Origin: Nitrososphaeria archaeon
GTDB taxonomy: Archaea; Thermoproteota; Nitrososphaeria; Geothermarchaeales; JDFR-13
DNA: 8,519 bases
Direction of reading: 5' to 3'
NCBI GenBank assembly: GCA_027000765.1
Contig: JALTNJ010000004.1
Coordinates: 1-8,519, forward strand
Made by a program: the position numbers and the translations under genes. The notes beneath the pieces are model-generated. The model saw nothing but the letters and a program-made list of their open reading frames with translations. It ran no database searches and had not been told where the DNA came from. How positions within the stretch are numbered: position 1 is the stretch's first letter; the number at the start of each line of letters is the position of its first letter. Shown here piece by piece: positions 1 through 5,128 of the stretch.

Positions 1-296
1 TAAGTTATCATAGGCAGATAGATGAATATAGCTATTCCAATGATTAGGAGCATCATCCTAATCAGTTTACGTAGAGATATCTTTAGATATATGGATAACG
101 TAATCAAGACGACTGCAAATATTATGAGTAGGAGCCTTGAGCTAGTTAATGAAGAGGATATGGATAAGAGAACTAGGATTATCAATAGAGTGGTGGGATG
201 TATATTTATTGATTTAGGTGGTTCACTAAATAATAGACTAAAAACATCTCCGAGAGAGTGAAGTAGATAGTCGAATAAGCTACTTCTTAGCCTCAT
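1..296 (-). CDS. cbiQ: CbiQ/EcfT-type transmembrane subunit of a cobalt/nickel ECF transporter (3' end outside window)
   Basis: Translating the minus strand from the ATG at 296-294 gives an open frame to the window edge: 98 residues starting MRLRSSLFDYLLHSLGD. CbiQ is the conserved membrane subunit that couples the substrate-binding CbiM to the ABC ATPase CbiO. What is visible is a short polar N-terminus, then INIHPTTLLIILVLLSISSS near residues 39-58 and two or three hydrophobic stretches separated by a basic segment (YLKISLRKLIR). The 'HP' followed by hydrophobic residues, and the leucine-rich segments, fit the start of CbiQ. The start lies inside the end of cbiN, a 17-nt overlap that implies translational coupling, and the gene order M-N-Q is standard. 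The coupling helices and C-terminus are missing because the window ends. The identification rests on context plus hydrophobic pattern. A cbiO gene is expected next, outside the window. Confidence 0.8.
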   Translation of the reverse strand, partial: MRLRSSLFDYLLHSLGDVFSLLFSEPPKSINIHPTTLLIILVLLSISSSLTSSRLLLIIFAVVLITLSIYLKISLRKLIRMMLLIIGIAIFIYLPMIT

Positions 297-600
297 TCTC
301 TGAATCACTCTCAGAATTGCCTATAATCCTTGTAAGAAACATTCCAATGCCTAGTATGATAGCGACACCAATAAAGCCTGAGACGATATATCCAAGCATT
401 GGATGTAAGGCTGGGAAGCCATAGTCATATAACGGTGTCCAGTTAAGCTCCTCATTTAAATCAGGGAGGCCTACGTGCTCCGCAGCTAGATCAAGAGGCT
501 CATGATAACCCACTAAATCCGATAGATATACGCCGAATAAGGGACTAACTAATATCAGTATCACCAGTAGAGCCATATATCGCCTATCTAGATTCTCCAC
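280..600 (-). CDS. cbiN: CbiN / PDGLE-domain accessory subunit of the cobalt/nickel ECF transporter
   Basis: This is a small 106-residue membrane protein. It has an N-terminal transmembrane helix (about residues 9-26), an extracytoplasmic loop of about 40 residues with EPLDLAAEHVG and a DYGFPAL segment, a second helix (about 67-90), and a charged tail ending in AKK. The two-helix, one-loop plan and the 'EPLDLAAE' motif (compare PDGLE/PLEW-type motifs) match CbiN/NikN-like subunits, which help load Co2+ or Ni2+ into CbiM. The start is GTG at 600-598, only 3 nt after the cbiM stop. A perfect GGAGGTG Shine-Dalgarno lies 6 nt upstream, inside the last codons of cbiM. The stop overlaps the cbiQ start. 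Metal specificity (Co versus Ni) cannot be read from this sequence. I am sure of the role in the transporter and less sure whether it is CbiN proper or a PDGLE relative. Confidence 0.85.
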   Translation of the reverse strand: MENLDRRYMALLVILILVSPLFGVYLSDLVGYHEPLDLAAEHVGLPDLNEELNWTPLYDYGFPALHPMLGYIVSGFIGVAIILGIGMFLTRIIGNSESDSENEAKK

Positions 601-603
601 CTT

Positions 604-1242
604 CTACACCTCCAGATAAGATATATCTGGATTCCGTGAATGGATATACTCGATGATAAATGCAGTTATGAGGCCCTCAATCACCCCTAGGATAGCATGC
701 CAAGAAACCATTATTGGAACGGTGACATCAATGTTAAAGCCAAAGTATGTTGAAAAGCCTATCTCAATACCACACGCCAATCCAGCGACTACAATACCAA
801 GCCATCCAGCTAAAAAGCCCCCTATAAACCTCCCTCTACTATTCGTACCTACAATGGATGTAGCTATTTTATATGCCAAGTACCCTGTCACCACTCCCAG
901 TATAGCCATATTCAGTATATTGGCCCCTAATGCAGTGATCCCCCCATCGTGAAACACTATACATTGTATTACGAGGACTAGAGACATTGCGAAGAAACCT
1001 AGATAGGGGCCTAATAATATACCTGCTAATCCGCCTCCCACTAGGTGGAGGCTCGTACCTCCTGGCAACGGCCAGTTAAGCATCTGCGCTACGAATATTC
1101 CAGCTGCGAATGAGGATAGGAGGGATACTCTATCCATTGAAAGCTTCCCCACTCGCTTATAGGAGACAGCAGCATATCCTCCAGTTAATAAGAAAGTTAT
1201 TAGAACCATAAATGGATCCAGGTAGCCATCTGGGATGTGCAT
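604..1242 (-). CDS. cbiM: CbiM substrate-binding membrane subunit of a cobalt/nickel ECF transporter
   Basis: CbiM/NikM binds the metal ion and, with CbiN, CbiQ and CbiO, imports Co2+ or Ni2+ for cobalamin or nickel-enzyme synthesis. The 212-residue protein starts with the diagnostic MHIPDGYL. In NikM structures the Met1 amine, His2 and a later His coordinate the metal. The later His is probably His66 here, in the conserved GGTSLHLVGGGLAGILLGP region. A second family hallmark, HDGGITALGANILNM, follows near the middle. Six to seven hydrophobic segments span the protein and the length is normal. The N-terminus is fixed by the MHIPDG motif, whose first two residues must be exposed for metal binding. 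It heads the operon cbiM-cbiN-cbiQ. The upstream region carries TATA-like boxes and a repeated 10-mer that may be a metal- or cobalamin-responsive operator. Confidence 0.95.
   Translation of the reverse strand: MHIPDGYLDPFMVLITFLLTGGYAAVSYKRVGKLSMDRVSLLSSFAAGIFVAQMLNWPLPGGTSLHLVGGGLAGILLGPYLGFFAMSLVLVIQCIVFHDGGITALGANILNMAILGVVTGYLAYKIATSIVGTNSRGRFIGGFLAGWLGIVVAGLACGIEIGFSTYFGFNIDVTVPIMVSWHAILGVIEGLITAFIIEYIHSRNPDISYLEV
607..613 (-). promoter_or_regulatory. Shine-Dalgarno of cbiN
   Basis: On the minus strand this reads GGAGGTG, a full match to the archaeal anti-SD. It sits 6 nt before the GTG start of cbiN and is encoded by the Leu-Glu-Val end of cbiM. It supports the GTG start over any downstream ATG. 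Confidence 0.8.
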
Positions 1243-1246
1243 TATT

Positions 1247-1277
1247 GTAACACCAAAATTTAAAATGGTAACACCAA
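1247..1277. repeat. Tandem operator-like direct repeat upstream of cbiM
   Basis: The 10-mer GTAACACCAA occurs at 1247-1256 and again at 1268-1277, in the same orientation, 21 bp apart centre to centre (two helical turns). The distal copy is also partly palindromic, TGGT-AAC-ACCA (1266-1276). The pair lies just upstream of the cbiM start and would overlap the transcription start predicted from the TATA-like box at 1293-1300. This is the geometry of a repressor operator. A caveat is that the proximal copy also contains GGTG (minus strand, 1254-1251), 8 nt before the ATG, which may simply be the Shine-Dalgarno. Confidence 0.5.
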
Positions 1278-1292
1278 TAACATCAACTTTCG

Positions 1293-1300
1293 AATATATT
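1293..1300 (-). promoter_or_regulatory. Candidate TATA box of the cbiMNQ operon (proximal)
   Basis: AATATATT is centred about 54 bp before the cbiM ATG. With the usual archaeal spacing of about 26 bp, transcription would start near 1270, inside the distal copy of the direct repeat, leaving a leader of about 28 nt. Confidence 0.4.
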
Positions 1301-1361
1301 GTTTGGAAATCGTTTTTACAGTCACATCATTAAATCTATACAATCCAGATGTCTACACTAT

Positions 1362-1374
1362 GGATATATATACC
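1362..1374 (-). promoter_or_regulatory. Candidate TATA box of the cbiMNQ operon (distal)
   Basis: The minus strand reads GGTATATATATCC, a stronger TATA match than the proximal box. It would start transcription near 1342, giving a leader of about 100 nt that would include both repeat copies. Which box is used cannot be decided from sequence. The remainder of 1301-1401 shows no gene, no clear hairpin and no known RNA element. Confidence 0.35.
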
Positions 1375-1401
1375 ACTATGTTTACAAAATCCTGGTTTCA
1401 G

Positions 1402-2436
1402 TCATAGGATGAAGTTCAATTTATATCCACATTTGGGGCATCTACCATCATCTGTTATGTCCATCTTCCGGATATAGAAGCCCTCCCTGTCTAAAACCCT
1501 ATACTTACATTTGGGACAATAAGTGTCCTCCAGTTCATGGCCCCATACATTCCCAATGTATACATATTCCATGCCCTCTTCCATGGCGATTTTAGCAGCC
1601 TTCTCCAATAACTCAACAGGAGTTGGGGGCACATCCAGTAACCGATAATGCGGGTGGAAACGAAGAAAATGTAGCGGGGTCTCTGGACCAAGGTGTTCAA
1701 TAATCCATTTAACCAGCCTCCTCAAATCCTCTGTGGATGAACCCTCATCAACAGGAACAACCAAGTCAGTAATTTCTATAAAGACCCCCTTCTCCTTCAT
1801 CGCTAACAGGGCGTCGAAGATCGGGGATGGGTCTGGGACGTAGATATACTTCCTATAGAAATCTCTATTGCCATGGCCTTTGAAATCCACTGTAGCTGCA
1901 TCTAGGTATTTACCGATCTCATCCATGGCTTCTACAGTCATATATCCATTGGTTACCCATGTATTGAAAAGGCCTTTCTCATGGGCAAGCCGCATGACGT
2001 CGATAGCATATTCAGCGAATATCGTCGGCTCATTATAAGTATATGATAGGCCTAAAGCACCATAGCTCAATGCAGCCTCAACAACCTCCTCAGGGGGGAC
2101 ATATGAACCAGTTACCTTTTTCCTCTGACTAATATCCCAGTTCTGGCAATACTGACATGCAAAATTACATCCAACCGTCGCTATTGACAATACATCTGAA
2201 CCTGGTTTATAATGATTAAGAGGCTTCTTCTCAATGGGGTCCATAGCCATTGCAATAAGCCGGCCATAATTTAGGGAGTATAATGTGCCATTGACAACCT
2301 TCCTAACTCCACAGAATCCTATTTGGCCCTCAGGTATCCTACAGTGTCTAGCACATAAATGACAATGGACTAGAGAACCCTCCCTACTCCAGAAACTGGC
2401 AACCTTCAGATCTTTAGAACCCATTAGCTTATTCAT
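1402..2436 (-). CDS. amrS: AmrS-type radical SAM enzyme (AmmeMemoRadiSam system; PflA-related)
   Basis: This 344-residue radical SAM protein has the CxxxCxxC iron-sulfur motif as C90-x3-C94-x2-C97 (CNFACQYCQNWDISQ), preceded by the family-typical PIEKKPLNHYKPG. An N-terminal Cys set (C25, C28, C32, C42; C-LC-x3-C and GFCGVR) and a C-terminal zinc-ribbon-like CPKC (307-310) and CPKC (333-336) are also present. This architecture is that of the AmmeMemoRadiSam radical SAM enzyme, once annotated as pyruvate formate-lyase activating enzyme. Its true reaction is not known; the partners Memo and AMMECR1 are not in this window. The start is the ATG at 2436, with Met5 (2424) a possible alternative. 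The gene follows the prepilin peptidase by 65 nt and has a TATA-like box in that gap, so it may be transcribed alone. A PflA activity is unlikely, since no glycyl-radical enzyme gene is nearby. Confidence 0.88.
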   Translation of the reverse strand: MNKLMGSKDLKVASFWSREGSLVHCHLCARHCRIPEGQIGFCGVRKVVNGTLYSLNYGRLIAMAMDPIEKKPLNHYKPGSDVLSIATVGCNFACQYCQNWDISQRKKVTGSYVPPEEVVEAALSYGALGLSYTYNEPTIFAEYAIDVMRLAHEKGLFNTWVTNGYMTVEAMDEIGKYLDAATVDFKGHGNRDFYRKYIYVPDPSPIFDALLAMKEKGVFIEITDLVVPVDEGSSTEDLRRLVKWIIEHLGPETPLHFLRFHPHYRLLDVPPTPVELLEKAAKIAMEEGMEYVYIGNVWGHELEDTYCPKCKYRVLDREGFYIRKMDITDDGRCPKCGYKLNFIL

Positions 2437-2470
2437 ACCCGACTATAATTAATTGTAGCCTTGGGGAGTT

Positions 2471-2479
2471 ATTAAAAAT
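2471..2479 (-). promoter_or_regulatory. Candidate TATA box of the radical SAM gene
   Basis: The minus strand reads TTTTTAAT, about 39 bp before the ATG at 2436. Transcription would start near 2449, giving a leader of about 12 nt without a clear Shine-Dalgarno. The T-run could equally serve as a terminator for the upstream peptidase gene. Confidence 0.35.
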
Positions 2480-2501
2480 ATGGGTGTCATGCAATAAAGA
2501 G

Positions 2502-3137
2502 CTATGGAATATAATCTAGTATGAGGAGTAGGAGACTGGCTATAAATGCAAAGGAGACCATAGGGATTCCTGGAGTGACATACTTGACCCCATCTTCATC
2601 ATATACCAGTATCTCCTTATCCTCATCAACCTCCTTAGTCTCATATGAATATAGGAGTCTGATGAATTCCTTAATCCCCCTAGCTCTATGAAACCTATTT
2701 CTGTTCCTCCATATAACGACTATAAAGACGTATGCTACGCTCAGGATACTCGTAAGAAACAGGAAGAGGAGGAAACCTGGAAATACTCCTCCGAGGGAGA
2801 GATATGGGCATTTATAGACGAAGGATAAGGGAGCAACTATAATCATCAATATGAAGTCTGCCCCGCCCAATATATAACCCATTCTCCTGAATATATACAT
2901 ACATATGCTGATTATGATGGAAAAGATCAGTCCTTCTAAAACTGAGATGAGGGGATAAGCTCCTATCAGAACACCATATCCTAAGAGGAGATAGGCTGGG
3001 AGAAGAGCCAGCCAACTCCTATCATCTATCCACCTAGTCTTCCAATCATAATATGCAGGTAAAAACAGTCCAAGGGCTATTGCTAGCTTCATCAGATCCC
3101 ATAGCAACTGACTCATCCCCCTAATGCTTAAGAACAT
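2502..3137 (-). CDS. A24-family prepilin/prearchaellin peptidase (PibD/FlaK-like)
   Basis: This is an integral membrane aspartyl protease that removes class III signal peptides from archaellins, pilins or sugar-binding-protein precursors. The two catalytic aspartates of the family are visible. Asp31 lies in YYDWKTRWIDDR, at the end of the first helix on the cytoplasmic side. Asp94 lies in GGADF (residues 91-95), the archaeal form of the GxGD motif. Five to six hydrophobic helices are seen. A soluble segment of about 40 residues (about 145-185, rich in Arg then Glu/Asp) precedes a last helix introduced by PGIPMVSFAF, a feature of FlaK/PibD-like enzymes. Length (211) is normal. Met1 is chosen, but Met8 (ATG at 3116) directly follows GGGGG and is close to a start predicted from upstream TATA-like sequence, so it may be the true start. 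No pilin or archaellin gene is adjacent. The gene starts 25 nt after the MobA-like gene and is probably cotranscribed with it. Confidence 0.85.
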   Translation of the reverse strand: MFLSIRGMSQLLWDLMKLAIALGLFLPAYYDWKTRWIDDRSWLALLPAYLLLGYGVLIGAYPLISVLEGLIFSIIISICMYIFRRMGYILGGADFILMIIVAPLSFVYKCPYLSLGGVFPGFLLFLFLTSILSVAYVFIVVIWRNRNRFHRARGIKEFIRLLYSYETKEVDEDKEILVYDEDGVKYVTPGIPMVSFAFIASLLLLILDYIP

Positions 3138-3162
3138 TATTATTTTAAATTATGATTTAATT

Positions 3163-4002
3163 TTAGACGGCCGCTGAAGACAGTTTAAGGGCATCTATCA
3201 ATGTATGGTGTACAAGTTGTATCAAGTGATATGAGATATATGTATTTACCTCTTCAATCAAGTATTTTATGGCAGTGATATAGTCACCGTCAGAAGCTGA
3301 CTCCATAGCTCTTATAAATGGGCTTCTAGACCATAACCTCCTATCAATATTGATGACCTCTTTCACAGGGCCCTCCAAAGAGTTTTTAAGCTTTGGGTTA
3401 ACAAGGTCTTCCTTGGTAGTGATATGTACAAATGAATATGGATTCGATGTCAACATCGATATCGGGATCAAAGTAAGTTTAGAAACAGTTCTCTGCAAGT
3501 CTGTAGCCCTTCCTTCTCTCCTCAACCACCGCAGTATCTTTAGGAAACCTCTACACATGTCCTTGTTAAAATATACAACTAGGCATTCGCTCCAGCCATT
3601 GCCCCATACTGGTACAGCAACAGTCGCACCATTCTCCCTTCCATATGCTATGAGTCGTAGCAGTGCAGAGGACTCTATCCAGGGTAGATCACCTGGTGTT
3701 ATCACAAACTCATCTCCATCAATCGTATCCAATGCAGTAAGTATAGCGTTAAGAGGACCTTCGCCTCCAGGATAATCATATACAAACCCTATTGAATCAA
3801 CGTCTACCCCCTGTTTCTTAAGATGCTCTCGATATATAGACTCCTGATCCGCCGACTTTACAGATATGTATACCTTATCTACTATCGGCCTTAGCCTATC
3901 ATATACCCTTTTTAGAACTAGCTCACCATCTACACTCGCCAAGAGCTTGTTACCCCGGAACCTCGTCGACTTACCTCCCGCTAGTATAACACCTACCACC
4001 AT
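3163..4002 (-). CDS. MobA-like nucleotidyltransferase (molybdenum cofactor guanylyltransferase family) with C-terminal extension
   Basis: The N-terminal domain (about residues 1-203) is a GT-A-type nucleotidyltransferase. It has the signature LAGGKSTRFRGNK (7-19) with the nucleotide-binding GG, Arg14 and Lys19, then GEGPLNAI (80-87), and PGDLPW (103-108), whose Asp binds the metal. FVHITTKEDL (191-200) corresponds to the N-x-NTPEDL-type end of MobA. MobA attaches GMP to molybdopterin. Related enzymes transfer CMP (MocA) or other nucleotides, and the window holds no molybdopterin gene or molybdoenzyme, so the substrate is an inference. Residues 204-279 lie beyond the usual end of the family. 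They are mostly predicted helical (an ITAIKYLIEEVNTY segment and HLIQLVHHTLIDALKL). The ATG at 4002 has GAGG 10 nt upstream. Confidence 0.8.
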   Translation of the reverse strand: MVVGVILAGGKSTRFRGNKLLASVDGELVLKRVYDRLRPIVDKVYISVKSADQESIYREHLKKQGVDVDSIGFVYDYPGGEGPLNAILTALDTIDGDEFVITPGDLPWIESSALLRLIAYGRENGATVAVPVWGNGWSECLVVYFNKDMCRGFLKILRWLRREGRATDLQRTVSKLTLIPISMLTSNPYSFVHITTKEDLVNPKLKNSLEGPVKEVINIDRRLWSRSPFIRAMESASDGDYITAIKYLIEEVNTYISYHLIQLVHHTLIDALKLSSAAV

Positions 4003-4036
4003 ACTTACTCATCCTCAAAACACATCTATATCCAAA

Positions 4037-4048
4037 CCAATATACCCG
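4037..4048 (-). promoter_or_regulatory. Candidate TATA box of the MobA-like gene
   Basis: The minus strand reads GGGTATATTGG, about 40 bp before the ATG at 4002. Transcription would start near 4017, which keeps the GAGG Shine-Dalgarno (4016-4013) in the transcript. A second AT-rich stretch near 4027-4034 would give a nearly leaderless message instead. Confidence 0.35.
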
Positions 4049-4075
4049 GGTTAGACCTGCCTCTCAATACAGCCA

Positions 4076-4423
4076 CTACCCTGTTAATAGTTCTTTTACG
4101 TCACTAGTGATATTTCCACTTAAAATCTCATCCTTATCGAAGACCTCTACGTTAATATCCTCGGTAACTATTGAGTGGTCCTTAACCCTAAACCTAAGCT
4201 GTATATTTACCACAGCCTCCTTCGGAACCTTATAACGCCCGACTATGACCTCAAATAACTTGCTATTTAGCTGAGACACGCTTTCATTTATCTTCTTAGG
4301 GTCTAAGCTCTTATCTAGATAATACTTCCTTAAGACACCATTAATTACCCTCCTCAGCTTTATGGCATATCCACTAACTCTAACAGGACCCGTTCTAATC
4401 TCTAAGACACCCTCAAGAGACAT
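4076..4423 (-). CDS. DUF2258 / ThermoDBP-like single-stranded-DNA-binding protein (probable)
   Basis: This small soluble protein has 115 residues from the ATG at 4423 (MSLEGVLEIRTGPVRVSGYA). The pattern 'L-x-TG-x-V-x3-GYA-x-KLRR', then 'LN-x2-L-x-E-x-IV' and 'VV-x-I-x-L-x-F-x-V' followed by an EVFDKDE end, resembles DUF2258. That family includes ThermoDBP, the single-stranded DNA-binding protein of Thermoproteales, and related proteins in other crenarchaea. Such a protein would coat single-stranded DNA. The assignment is from remembered family pattern, not a search. An in-frame ATG at 4525 exists, but the extra 34 residues are hydrophobic, come from AT-rich promoter DNA, and lie upstream of a strong GGTGA Shine-Dalgarno placed 5 nt before the 4423 ATG. 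The shorter start is therefore preferred. The gene is divergent from dcd across a shared promoter region. Confidence 0.6.
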   Translation of the reverse strand: MSLEGVLEIRTGPVRVSGYAIKLRRVINGVLRKYYLDKSLDPKKINESVSQLNSKLFEVIVGRYKVPKEAVVNIQLRFRVKDHSIVTEDINVEVFDKDEILSGNITSDVKELLTG

Positions 4424-4428
4424 GCCCC

Positions 4429-4433
4429 TCACC
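4429..4433 (-). promoter_or_regulatory. Shine-Dalgarno fixing the start of the DUF2258-like gene
   Basis: The minus strand reads GGTGA within a G-rich run (GGGGGTGAGGGG), 5 nt before the ATG at 4423. It argues against the in-frame ATG 102 nt further upstream. Confidence 0.65.
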
Positions 4434-4443
4434 CCCAAATTAC

Positions 4444-4460
4444 ATAATATATAATTAAAT
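4444..4460 (-). promoter_or_regulatory. Candidate TATA region of the DUF2258-like gene
   Basis: The minus strand carries an AT-only stretch, ATTTAATTATATATTAT, 21-37 bp before the ATG at 4423. Depending on which part binds TBP, transcription would start close to or just before the Shine-Dalgarno, so the leader must be short. Confidence 0.4.
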
Positions 4461-4492
4461 AACCACCAAAATATAGTTGAATAACTTAAAAT

Positions 4493-4509
4493 GTATATTT
4501 TAAATATAC
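4493..4509. repeat. Perfect 7-bp inverted repeat in the DUF2258/dcd divergent promoter region
   Basis: GTATATT (4493-4499) and AATATAC (4503-4509) form a perfect palindrome around a 3-bp centre. It sits about 40 bp upstream of each candidate TATA region, where an activator or shared regulator could bind. A second, non-concentric inverted pair, GTTGAA (4476-4481) and TTCAAC (4512-4517), surrounds it. Being AT-rich, it could arise by chance. Confidence 0.35.
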
Positions 4510-4533
4510 TTTTCAACAGGTACATAACCCGGA

Positions 4534-4544
4534 TTAATATATAT
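4534..4544 (+). promoter_or_regulatory. Candidate TATA box of dcd
   Basis: TTAATATATAT is centred near 4539. A start about 26 bp downstream (near 4565) gives a leader of about 21 nt that includes the GGGAGGG Shine-Dalgarno. Confidence 0.5.
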
Positions 4545-4570
4545 CGATTGCCTGAATCTACTTATCTAGA

Positions 4571-4577
4571 GGGAGGG
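4571..4577 (+). promoter_or_regulatory. Shine-Dalgarno of dcd
   Basis: GGGAGGG lies 8 nt before the TTG start at 4586. It also abuts an out-of-frame ATG (4578) that opens a three-codon frame Met-Asp-Ser ending in TGA at 4587-4589. The zero spacing to that ATG makes the TTG the better start. Confidence 0.55.
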
Positions 4578-4585
4578 ATGGATAG

Positions 4586-5128
4586 TTGATACTCTCAGAT
4601 AAAGATATATTGAAGGCGATGAAGAAAGGGGAGATAGAGATAATCCCCTTCAACGAAGAGAAGCTTGGTCCATGTAGTGTAGACCTTACACTCGACTCCA
4701 AATTCACCATATTCCGGGGAGGGGGATTGATTGACCCACGTAATAAAGAGGACATGCCGAAGTTTGTAAAGATAATTGACACCGGTGAAGAGGGATATAT
4801 TATAAAGCCGGGCGAGTTTATCCTTGGAATAACTAGGGAGAAGATTAGGATTGGAAAGGGGTATGCAGCTACATTAGAGGGTAGGAGTAGCCTAGCAAGA
4901 ATAGGGATCATCGTACATGCAGCTGGCCTCGTCAATCCAGGAACAGGTTTGAAGAAGCCGGCTCCCCTAGCTCTTGAGATATCCAACCGTGGATATACCC
5001 CCGTCTTACTAAGCCCGGGGCTCGAGATAGTCCAGATAATATTCCACAGACTGACTAGCCCTGCGAAAATTGGGTATGACGAGAGACGTAACTCCAGGTA
5101 TATTGGTCAGGATAAGCCGATTATATAG
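4586..5128 (+). CDS. dcd: dCTP deaminase family protein (possibly with dUTPase activity)
   Basis: This is a 180-residue trimeric dUTPase-fold enzyme that converts dCTP to dUTP for thymidylate synthesis; some archaeal members also hydrolyse dUTP. Family motifs seen are LGPCSVDLTL (27-36), EGRSSLARIG (98-107), a His-Ala-Ala-Gly at 111-114, ALEISNRG (129-136) with the likely catalytic Glu131, and PGLEIVQIIFH near the end. The usual I-D-P-G-x-x-G-x3-L-E segment is altered. The Asp position holds Asn117 (VNPGTGLKKPAPLALE), and the distance from this residue to the Glu is 14 rather than 10, an insertion of four. The start is TTG at 4586, because an in-frame stop TAG directly precedes it (4583-4585). 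The 3' end overlaps the end of the convergent glycerate kinase gene by 8 nt. Family membership is clear; which of the two activities it has is not. Confidence 0.88.
   Translation: MILSDKDILKAMKKGEIEIIPFNEEKLGPCSVDLTLDSKFTIFRGGGLIDPRNKEDMPKFVKIIDTGEEGYIIKPGEFILGITREKIRIGKGYAATLEGRSSLARIGIIVHAAGLVNPGTGLKKPAPLALEISNRGYTPVLLSPGLEIVQIIFHRLTSPAKIGYDERRNSRYIGQDKPII

Noticed and set aside
22..261. 79-residue open frame on the plus strand
   Set aside because: It lies opposite the cbiQ gene, which has operon context and a membrane-protein pattern. The plus-strand frame has no recognisable motif and no Shine-Dalgarno.
1285..1340. Possible C/D-box small RNA on the minus strand (ATGATGT and TTGATGT, resembling box C)
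   Set aside because: Neither copy matches RTGATGA fully, and no CTGA box D is found at a suitable distance.
1243..1401. Cobalamin riboswitch before cbiM
   Set aside because: The region is AT-rich, shows no B12-box-like conserved core or stable hairpins, and such riboswitches are essentially bacterial.
3350..3775. 141-residue plus-strand frame opposite the MobA-like gene
   Set aside because: It is antisense to conserved nucleotidyltransferase motifs and has no family pattern of its own.
4424..4525. Membrane-anchor-like N-terminus on the DUF2258-like protein
   Set aside because: It is encoded by AT-rich promoter DNA. A strong GGTGA lies before the downstream ATG at 4423, and the family is soluble.
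4558..4986. 142-residue minus-strand frame opposite dcd
   Set aside because: It covers the dCTP deaminase gene, which has clear family motifs. The antisense product is a low-complexity Ser/Pro/Ile-rich shadow.
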